Positions 32,669 through 39,096 of a stretch of 39,096 nucleotides of DNA are shown piece by piece; position 1 is the stretch's first letter, and every line of letters begins with the position of its first letter. Origin of the DNA: Fidelibacterota bacterium (GTDB lineage: Bacteria > Fidelibacterota > UBA2242); the NCBI GenBank assembly GCA_021161185.1, contig JAGHBC010000073.1, positions 1 through 39,096 on the forward strand, given 5' to 3'. The notes under the pieces are model-generated. The model saw nothing but the letters and a program-made list of their open reading frames with translations, did not search any database and was not told the DNA's origin. Made by a program: the position numbers and the translations under genes.

Positions 32669-34048
32669 TTGATAAACCGTGAAATTATTGAAGCATTTTC
32701 CCAGATTGCCAGAGAGAAAAATGTCGACCGGAGCGAGTTGGGTGAAATTATTGAAAAAGTATTTCTTACGCTTATTGAGAAAAAGTATGAGAGTACTGAT
32801 AATTTTGATGTCATTGTAAACATGGACAAGGGCGAGATTGAAATCTACCAACATAAAGTGATTGTTAAAGAGGTAGCCGATCCGCTGCATGAAATAGGTC
32901 TCGAAGAGGCTCGGATTATGGATCCTGATCTGGCAATCGGCGATCCCTATGTTGAAATCATCGATCCGACCAGTTTTGGCAGACGCTTAATTTCCCATGC
33001 CAAACAGATTTTAAACCAGCAAATTATGCGGGTTGAAAAGAATGTTATTTACGATGAATATTCCAAAAAGATCGGTCAGATCATTATTGGAGATGTCCAT
33101 CAGATTCGCCGGGACGCTATTTTTATTAATATCGGAAAAGCCGAATTGAAAATGCCGCGGGAAGAACAGATCCCCGGTGAACGTTACCGGAGGGGCGAGA
33201 GTCTCAAATCGATTCTTAAGGAAGCGATTCTGGGAGCAACAGGTCCCGAAATCATTGTTTCCCGGGCAGATCCCAGCTTTCTTATTAAGTTATTCGAAAA
33301 TGAAGTTCCGGAAATCTATGACAAAACTATAGAGATAAAAAAAGTTGCCCGCCACGCCGGAGACCGGAGTAAAGTGATTGTCGAATCAAATGATAGGCGG
33401 ATTGATGCTGTCGGCGCCTGTGTGGGTATAAAAGGGAGCCGAATTCAGGCAATTGTCCGGGAACTGAATAATGAAAAAATTGATATTATAAATAACAGTA
33501 GTGAACCGGAAATTTTAATCACGCGCGCATTGTCTCCGGCAAAACCCTATATGCTGGAAATTGATGAAGAAAAGAAAACGGCTCTGGCAATTTTTGATGA
33601 TAGTGAAATTTCCGTGGCTATCGGTAAAATGGGTCAGAATATCCGCCTGGCTTCCGAAGTGACCGGATATACAATTGATGCGATCAAGAAGTCTGACTAT
33701 GAGGTGTCGGAAACGGAAACCTTCTATCTTGAAGATATTGAGGGATTGACAGAACACAATTGGAAATTGCTCTACTCGGTTGGAATCGAAACAGCCGACG
33801 AATTGCTCAATGCTCCTCAGGAAGATCTGGTTAGTATAAAAGGCCTAGGTGAAAAAACGGTTGAGAAGATTATTGCCGTTGTTGAAGAAGCCGTTGAAAA
33901 AAGAAGAGCTGAATTGGAAGCTGCCCGGGAAGCCGCTCAGGCCGAAGCAGCGAGTTCGGATGATTTTGACGAAGACGAAGACCTGGAAACTGGTGAGGAT
34001 GTTGAATTCTCCGGTGATGATACCACTGCTGATATTGTCCAGGAGTAA
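32669..34048 (+). CDS. nusA: Transcription termination/antitermination factor NusA
   Basis: 459 aa. Starts with TTG after GAGGAG. N-terminal RNA polymerase-binding domain (REIIEAFSQIAREKNVDRSE), S1 domain (about 135-200, GQIIIGDVHQIRRDAIFINI), two KH domains (GDRSKVIVESNDRR, DAVGACVGIKGSRIQAIVRE and SVAIGKMGQNIRLASEVTG), a helix-hairpin-helix region (about 355-405, IEGLTEHNWKLLYSVGIETA, IKGLGEKTVEKI) and an acidic tail (DDFDEDEDLETGEDVE). Regulates pausing, termination and rRNA antitermination. Confidence 0.97.
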   Translation: MINREIIEAFSQIAREKNVDRSELGEIIEKVFLTLIEKKYESTDNFDVIVNMDKGEIEIYQHKVIVKEVADPLHEIGLEEARIMDPDLAIGDPYVEIIDPTSFGRRLISHAKQILNQQIMRVEKNVIYDEYSKKIGQIIIGDVHQIRRDAIFINIGKAELKMPREEQIPGERYRRGESLKSILKEAILGATGPEIIVSRADPSFLIKLFENEVPEIYDKTIEIKKVARHAGDRSKVIVESNDRRIDAVGACVGIKGSRIQAIVRELNNEKIDIINNSSEPEILITRALSPAKPYMLEIDEEKKTALAIFDDSEISVAIGKMGQNIRLASEVTGYTIDAIKKSDYEVSETETFYLEDIEGLTEHNWKLLYSVGIETADELLNAPQEDLVSIKGLGEKTVEKIIAVVEEAVEKRRAELEAAREAAQAEAASSDDFDEDEDLETGEDVEFSGDDTTADIVQE

Positions 34049-34082
34049 TTAGTTTAATTGGCTGAAGAATTGAGAGAGATCT

Positions 34083-36599
34083 ATGCCTGGTGAAGTGAAA
34101 ATAAGACAAAAACGGATTTTCGAAATTGCCAAGGAATTAAACATTTCGCATATCGAAATTATGGAATTTCTGGAAAAGGAAAATATCCCATGTAGAAGCA
34201 TTATGACACCTGTTGATGAATCGATCTATCTGAAAATCCTCGAGGAGTTTGCTCGTGAAAAAGATGTGGTGGAGCGATTTAGAAAAGAAAGAGCCCGCCG
34301 GGAGGCTGAAGCCAAACGAAAAGCAGAGGAAGTAGCCCGTAAAAGCGCTGAAATTGAACGGAAGAAAATTGAAGACGAGGTTTATCATCACGCTCTTCCG
34401 CTTATCGATTTTGCCATAAAGTTAAGTTATGATTTTAGTTCCAGGATTCTCAACCTTTTAATTAAAAATGTCAAAGAAGCTGCAAAAGTCACTGATGTAA
34501 CCCCCGAAGTTGTTCGGAAAAAAAGCGCGCCGAAAACTCTTGGGAAAAAACCGGTTTTAGAAGACGACAAAACAACGCCAAAGAAGAAAAAAGATAAGCG
34601 TAAACTGCGCCGGGTCGCAATATCCGAAATTGAATCGAGACTCGATCAAAAAAGTGGTAAACGTCAGCCCGCAAAGGAAGAAGGTAAAAGACGTGGAAAA
34701 CGAGGCAAACGACATGCTGAAATAGATGCTAAAAAAGTTGATGAATCCATTCGCCGGACAATGGCTAAAATGGATGAGAAATCTACCAAGAAAAAATATA
34801 AAAAGCAGGATTCCACACTGCCGGAAGAATTAGAAGAAACCAAAAAGATTAAGATTAGCGAATTTGCTACGGTGGAAACGCTGGCAAATATGTTGGATGT
34901 CGATCCCGCCGATGTTATTCAGAAATGTATTCAATTGGGTATGTTTGTCACCATTAACCAGAGGCTGGATTTTGATGCGATAGCTCTCATCGCCGATGAA
35001 TTTGAGTTTGAGGTTGAACCGGTTGAACAGTATGGCGAAGAAATCCTAAAGATTGAGGATACTGAGGAAGATCTATTAAACGCAACCAGCCGACCTCCGA
35101 TAGTTGCAATTATGGGACACGTCGATCACGGGAAAACATCGCTATTGGATTATATTCGCCAGACCAATGTTGTCGCAGGTGAATCCGGCGGCATTACCCA
35201 ACATATCGGTGCATACAAAGTCCTTTTAAAAAACCAAAAACAGATCACCTTTTTAGATACACCCGGTCATGAAGCATTTACTGCAATGCGGGCTCGTGGT
35301 GCTCAGGTAACGGACATCGTTGTGTTGATTGTGGCAGCCGATGACGGTGTGATGCCACGAACTATTGAAGCAATTAATCATGCCAAAGCGGCGGATGTAC
35401 CTATTGTTGTTGCTATAAATAAAATTGATAAACCGGAAGCAGATATAGAAAAGGTCAAAAGAGGACTATCGGAGCACGGTATTCTTGTTGAGGATTGGGG
35501 CGGCTCCATACAGGTAGCGGAAATATCAGCCAAGACCGGAGTCGGAATTGATCATCTGCTTGACTTAATTTTACTTGAGGCTGAAATGTTGGAATTAAAA
35601 GCCAACGCCAATACCGGGGCAAAAGGTACGGTAATCGAAGCAAAACTCGACAAACAACACGGCCCCACGGCGACAGTTCTGATTCAAAAAGGTAAAGCCA
35701 CCATCGGCAAGCCCTTTGTTTGCGGCGTCTCTTCCGGTCGAATCCGGGCTCTCTATGATGAACGTGGACACCGTTTAAAGGAAGTCGGCCCGTCTGATCC
35801 GGTTATGGTCGTAGGTTTTGATGTATTGCCCAATTTAGCGGATATTTTTGCAATTGTTGAAGATGAGAAAGAAGCAAAAAAAATTGCCGCGGAACGGCAA
35901 ATAATCCAGAGGGAGCAGAAATTTCACCACGCCAAAGAGTGGACTTTGGATACAATATCTCAACAGATTGCCGAAGGGATGGTTAAACAATTGAACGTTG
36001 TTCTCAAGTGTGATGTTGATGGCTCAGTAGAAGCTGTCAGTGAAACAATTAAAAATCTTGGTAATAAAGAGGTTGCCGTTAGTGTTAAACATAAAGCCGC
36101 CGGTAATATTACGGAAACGGATATAATGTTAGCGAAAGCATCAGAAGCGATAATTGTTGGATTCAATGTTTCTGCCAATCCGAAAGTCAGGGATGTGGCG
36201 AAGAAAGAGAACGTTGAAATTCGGCATTATAGTGTAATTTACGAGTTGGTAGATGATATTAAAGCCGCTCTCGAAGGGTTGCTCAGCCCGGAAAAAATTG
36301 AAGAGCTTTTAGGTTTGGTTGAAGTGCGTGAAGTTTTTAAAATTCCAAAAATCGGTCTTATCGCCGGCGCCTATGTCAAGGAAGGCAAAGTGACCCGAAA
36401 TGCCAAGGCGCGAATTAAGCGGGGCGATGAAATCATCCATGAGGCGGCAATTGGTTCTTTAAGGCGTTTTAAGGATGATGTTCGCGAGGTTCAGGAAGGC
36501 TATGAATGTGGTATTGTAGTCGATGGCTTTACTCAATACGAAACAGGTGACCTGATTGAAGTATTTGAAGTGAAATCCGTAAAACGGAAACTGGAATAA
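34083..36599 (+). CDS. infB: Translation initiation factor IF-2
   Basis: 838 aa. N-terminal IF2_N-like helices (RIFEIAKELNISHIEIMEFL), a long charged linker (about 55-255), a second IF2_N unit (KISEFATVETLANMLDVDPA) and the G domain from about 335: G1 GHVDHGKT, G3 DTPGHEAF, G4 NKID, then domains II-IV (AKLDKQHGPTATVLIQKGKA; C-terminal initiator tRNA-binding AKARIKRGDEIIHEAAIGSL). Delivers fMet-tRNA to the 30S P site with GTP. The linker contains an unusual non-charged helical stretch at about residues 100-136. No ylxR gene lies between nusA and infB, unlike in many bacteria. Confidence 0.97.
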   Translation: MPGEVKIRQKRIFEIAKELNISHIEIMEFLEKENIPCRSIMTPVDESIYLKILEEFAREKDVVERFRKERARREAEAKRKAEEVARKSAEIERKKIEDEVYHHALPLIDFAIKLSYDFSSRILNLLIKNVKEAAKVTDVTPEVVRKKSAPKTLGKKPVLEDDKTTPKKKKDKRKLRRVAISEIESRLDQKSGKRQPAKEEGKRRGKRGKRHAEIDAKKVDESIRRTMAKMDEKSTKKKYKKQDSTLPEELEETKKIKISEFATVETLANMLDVDPADVIQKCIQLGMFVTINQRLDFDAIALIADEFEFEVEPVEQYGEEILKIEDTEEDLLNATSRPPIVAIMGHVDHGKTSLLDYIRQTNVVAGESGGITQHIGAYKVLLKNQKQITFLDTPGHEAFTAMRARGAQVTDIVVLIVAADDGVMPRTIEAINHAKAADVPIVVAINKIDKPEADIEKVKRGLSEHGILVEDWGGSIQVAEISAKTGVGIDHLLDLILLEAEMLELKANANTGAKGTVIEAKLDKQHGPTATVLIQKGKATIGKPFVCGVSSGRIRALYDERGHRLKEVGPSDPVMVVGFDVLPNLADIFAIVEDEKEAKKIAAERQIIQREQKFHHAKEWTLDTISQQIAEGMVKQLNVVLKCDVDGSVEAVSETIKNLGNKEVAVSVKHKAAGNITETDIMLAKASEAIIVGFNVSANPKVRDVAKKENVEIRHYSVIYELVDDIKAALEGLLSPEKIEELLGLVEVREVFKIPKIGLIAGAYVKEGKVTRNAKARIKRGDEIIHEAAIGSLRRFKDDVREVQEGYECGIVVDGFTQYETGDLIEVFEVKSVKRKLE

Positions 36600-36613
36600 A
36601 ATAGCGGTTTTTA

Positions 36614-36895
36614 ATGACAATTGGATTACTGCAAGTGGAAATGCTATTATTGGAAACACGCTCTTTAAAAGATAAACGGTCTGTGCTAAGTCGTATAAAA
36701 AACCTGATCCGTAAGAAATTTAATGTCGCTGTGGCTGAATTGAAATATGGTGACCAATGGGGCCGGACTTTGCTGGGTTTTATTACAATCAATAGTGACA
36801 GCAAAATTGTCCATCAGACTTTAGGTAGAGCCGAAGAACTTTTAGAGGGACAAATTGGAATCCAAATTATTAATAGGAAGGTTGAACTTTTTTAA
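36614..36895 (+). CDS. ylxP: DUF503 / YlxP family protein
   Basis: 93 aa. MTIGLLQVEMLLLETRSLKD, then KRSVLSRIKNLIRKKFNVAV and AELKYGDQWGRTLLGFITIN are the whole-family pattern (L..K.KRS...I...R..FNV...E). Its place between infB and rbfA is conserved in many genomes; a role in ribosome biogenesis is suspected from context. Its TAA overlaps the rbfA ATG by one base. Confidence 0.9.
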   Translation: MTIGLLQVEMLLLETRSLKDKRSVLSRIKNLIRKKFNVAVAELKYGDQWGRTLLGFITINSDSKIVHQTLGRAEELLEGQIGIQIINRKVELF

Positions 36896-37269
36896 TGGTT
36901 GATTTTCGGAAGCAACGGGTTTCTGATGAAATCAAACGAATCATCGGGGAAATATTTATAAAAGATTTGCCCAGCTATAAAACCGGTCTGATTACCGTGA
37001 CCAATGTTCAATGCACCAATGATTTACGAATTGCAAAAATATATATAAGTATCTATAATGAAAATGCGGAGCAGCGTCAGAAAACTTTTAAAAATATCAT
37101 CAAACAGGCTTCCTACATCAGAGGATTATTGGGAAATAGGATTTCCCTGAGATATGTTCCCAAACTGGTTTTTTATGAAGATGATACTATGCAATATGCA
37201 GATACTATCGAGCGCTTGATTCAGACAATTCATAAACCTGAGGAAGATGACGATTCAGAAGCCAAATGA
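36895..37269 (+). CDS. rbfA: Ribosome-binding factor A
   Basis: 124 aa. RKQRVSDEIKRIIGEIF is the start pattern of RbfA; the KH-like core follows: LITVTNVQCTNDLRIAKIYI and SYIRGLLGNRISLRYVPKL with FYEDDTMQYADTIERLI at the end. It assists late 30S maturation and cold adaptation. It begins in a TAATG overlap with ylxP, and its last 23 bases overlap truB. Confidence 0.95.
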   Translation: MVDFRKQRVSDEIKRIIGEIFIKDLPSYKTGLITVTNVQCTNDLRIAKIYISIYNENAEQRQKTFKNIIKQASYIRGLLGNRISLRYVPKLVFYEDDTMQYADTIERLIQTIHKPEEDDDSEAK

Positions 37270-37942
37270 ATATATCCTAAATGTCTATAAGCCGGTGAAT
37301 AAAAGCTCCTATGATATAGTTAGAATTGTCAAAAGGATGCTGCCGGACATGAAGATCGGACATGGCGGCACCCTGGATCCCTTTGCGGAAGGTGTGCTTT
37401 TAATTCTAATTGGAAAAGCCACAAAGCGAATGAATGAGTTGTTGAAACTACGGAAAAGTTATGAAGCAATTTTACGGCTTGGAAAAGCAACCGCTTCCGG
37501 AGACAATACGACCGAAACTACGGAGATTATGGGAATTCCGGCAATAAATGACGCTATGTTGCAGAATGTTGCTATGCGATTCACGGGAGAAATTGAGCAG
37601 ACGCCGCCGGCTTATTCCGCCAAAAAAATAAATGGGAAACCGGCTTACAAATATGCTCGTAAAGGGTTAAGTGTTGATTTAAATCCGGTTAAGATTACAA
37701 TAGATAATTTAAAATTACAGATTATCGACGGAGAGACGATTAGAATGAGCGTTACCTGCTCGAGTGGAACCTATATACGGGTATTGGGAGAGGAAATTGC
37801 CCGGGCGCTGGGAACGTGCGGTCATTTAATCTCATTAAAGAGGACCCGAATTGGAGACTATGACTATACGAATGCGGTCGCTCTTAATCAGATTAAGGAT
37901 GCATTAAGCGGCGTTTTGGAAACAGGAGAGCGATCTTTATAG
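37247..37942 (+). CDS. truB: tRNA pseudouridine-55 synthase
   Basis: 231 aa, on the short side for TruB (often 240-310), probably lacking most of the C-terminal PUA extension. Makes pseudouridine 55 in the T-loop of tRNAs. Motifs: VYKPVNKSSYDIVRIVKRM, KIGHGGTLDPFAEGVLLILI with catalytic Asp44, EQTPPAYSAKKINGKPAYKY, and CSSGTYIRVLGEEIARALGT. The start lies within rbfA, with GAGGAAG only 1-2 bases before the ATG, so translation by coupling is likely. Confidence 0.95.
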   Translation: MTIQKPNEYILNVYKPVNKSSYDIVRIVKRMLPDMKIGHGGTLDPFAEGVLLILIGKATKRMNELLKLRKSYEAILRLGKATASGDNTTETTEIMGIPAINDAMLQNVAMRFTGEIEQTPPAYSAKKINGKPAYKYARKGLSVDLNPVKITIDNLKLQIIDGETIRMSVTCSSGTYIRVLGEEIARALGTCGHLISLKRTRIGDYDYTNAVALNQIKDALSGVLETGERSL

Positions 37943-37945
37943 ATT

Positions 37946-38911
37946 ATGCAAGTATTTTATGGACTTGAGGCATTACCGGAAAATTTCAAGAGTGCTGTTG
38001 TGACATTGGGTGTCTTTGATGGTCTTCATCGTGCTCATATGGCGATAATTCAAAAGGTTATCGACAGCGCGAAAGCGGCTCATAGTTATTCAATGCTGGT
38101 TACTTTTGATCCTCATCCGCGAAAATATTTAAACAGTTCGATAGGCGATACGGTACTGTTATTAACACCCCCGGAAGAAAAAGTACATCTTTTGGAAGGC
38201 ACCGCACTCGATGCAGTCCTTTTTCTGAAAACCGATAAAACCCTGATGGACATGGGCAGTGAAGAATTTGTCGGGAAAATATTGGTTAATCAAATTGGTG
38301 TTAAAAAAATTATTGTCGGTTATGATTATCACTTTGGTAAACAGAGGGAGGGGCGCGCCGAACATCTGGTTGATCTGGGCCGACGCTATGGTTTTTCAGT
38401 AGAGATAATTGCGCCCATCCAATTTGAGAACGAGGCGGTCCGCTCGTCGGTAATACGTTCGCTGTTAAGTGAAGGAAAAGTAAAAAAAGCGGCGAACCTG
38501 ATTGGCAGAAATTACAGCGTATCCGGGGCTGTTGCGCATGGTGCCGGCAGAGGTATGGTGCTTGATTTTCCCACTGCTAATATTGAAATTAATAATCGCG
38601 ACAAGATGCTACCCAAGGATGGGGTTTATTTAACTAAAGTAAAGGTAAATGGAAAACGCTATTTTGGGATTTGTAATATTGGAGTTCGGAAGACTTTTGA
38701 CGAGCATGATAGAATTGTTGAGGTGCATATATTGAATGTGCCGGATATTGATTTATATGGCGCTGTAGTTGAAATTGATTTTCTGGAACGTCTGAGAGAT
38801 GAGCTAAAGTTTGAGACCGTTGAATCATTAAAACATCAAATGATCAACGATGAAAAAGTATGTTTAGAAAAGATTAAAGAATACAATCTATTAAAAGGAG
38901 GATTGACGTAA
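37946..38911 (+). CDS. ribF: Bifunctional riboflavin kinase / FAD synthetase
   Basis: 321 aa, normal length. The N-terminal FMN adenylyltransferase domain has [18 protein letters not shown]; the nucleotidyltransferase motif is normally HxGH, here [15 protein letters not shown] and [13 protein letters not shown] follow. The C-terminal flavokinase domain has [28 protein letters not shown] (the PTAN metal site) and [20 protein letters not shown], with VEVHILN...LYG. Converts riboflavin to FMN and FAD. It overlaps rpsO by one base (TAATG). Confidence 0.95.
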   Translation: MQVFYGLEALPENFKSAVVTLGVFDGLHRAHMAIIQKVIDSAKAAHSYSMLVTFDPHPRKYLNSSIGDTVLLLTPPEEKVHLLEGTALDAVLFLKTDKTLMDMGSEEFVGKILVNQIGVKKIIVGYDYHFGKQREGRAEHLVDLGRRYGFSVEIIAPIQFENEAVRSSVIRSLLSEGKVKKAANLIGRNYSVSGAVAHGAGRGMVLDFPTANIEINNRDKMLPKDGVYLTKVKVNGKRYFGICNIGVRKTFDEHDRIVEVHILNVPDIDLYGAVVEIDFLERLRDELKFETVESLKHQMINDEKVCLEKIKEYNLLKGGLT

Positions 38912-39096
38912 TGTCATTGACAAAAGAAATTAAACAGGAATTGATTGAAAAATATGGTAAAGATGCTAACGATACAGGCTCGGTAGAATCTCAAATTGCC
39001 TTGCTTACCGTCCGAATTAAACAATTAAATGCGCATTTTTTAGAGCACAAGAAGGATCATAATTCCCGTCGGGGGCTGTTGAAACTTGTCAGCCGC
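38911..39096 (+). CDS. rpsO: 30S ribosomal protein S15 (truncated by window end)
   Basis: The first 62 codons of a protein normally about 89 aa. [40 protein letters not shown] and [17 protein letters not shown] are the uS15 signature, including the 16S-binding HxxDHxSRRGL block. AAAGGAGG lies just upstream, inside ribF. This gene commonly closes the operon, usually followed by pnp, which would lie beyond the window. Confidence 0.96.
   Translation, partial: MSLTKEIKQELIEKYGKDANDTGSVESQIALLTVRIKQLNAHFLEHKKDHNSRRGLLKLVSR

Noticed and set aside
1-39096. CRISPR arrays, rRNA genes, prophage
   Set aside because: No regularly spaced direct repeats of CRISPR size, no rRNA segments and no phage structural genes were seen.

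Overview
This window reads as a chromosomal segment of a bacterium of the FCB superphylum (Bacteroidota, Calditrichota, KSB1 and Marinimicrobia-like lineages). The case rests on several points. It has a short primary sigma factor without region 1.1. It has an alternative Bacteroidota-type GlmU directly behind glmS. It has a DUF4159 / DUF4175-like / TPR / secreted 'asparagine synthetase B'-labelled gene row, and a HIT-type DUF4922-like protein next to a glycosyltransferase. DNA is moderately AT-rich, and TTG starts appear at at least three genes. The phylum cannot be fixed from the window alone.

Layout. 1-695: a nested palindromic element, then rnhA (-). 850-8241: a tight row of four envelope or secreted proteins (DUF4159, a 1129-aa membrane/coiled-coil protein, a TPR protein, a GATase-like secreted protein). 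8378-9343: a small lipoprotein, yjbQ, and facing it a 59-aa membrane protein. 9344-10640: an accessory patch with two antitoxin-gene stumps, one joined by deletion to the tail of a PIN-type toxin, followed by an apparently intact overlapping pair with a nucleotidyltransferase. 10804-13632: a secreted metallophosphatase and a secreted DNase I-like lipoprotein. 13660-15070: three broken transposases and short palindromes. 15197-19285: YitT-like membrane protein, Ldh2-type dehydrogenase, transketolase. 19484-20556 (-): primary sigma factor, then rpsU. 20896-23685: ABC-F ATPase and an outer-membrane barrel. 23984-26895: glmS and alternative glmU, the entry to UDP-GlcNAc. 26896-27480: a repeat cluster. 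27484-27963 (-): thioredoxin-like lipoprotein. 28242-31041: tandem-domain glycosyltransferase plus HIT-type phosphorylase-like protein. 31312-31387: tRNA-Arg(CCU). 31415-32098: membrane-anchored TPR protein. 32193-39096: the classic translation operon rimP-nusA-infB-ylxP-rbfA-truB-ribF-rpsO, cut by the window end.

Most of the window is housekeeping. The parts that reward a second look are the collapsed toxin-antitoxin module (9824-9998) and the adjacent nucleotidyltransferase pair, the glycosyltransferase/HIT pair, the four-gene envelope row, the 59-aa protein, and several families of short repeats. Two of those repeats are heptamer tandems, one of which encodes part of a signal peptide. All functional statements are read from motifs by eye; no database search was run.
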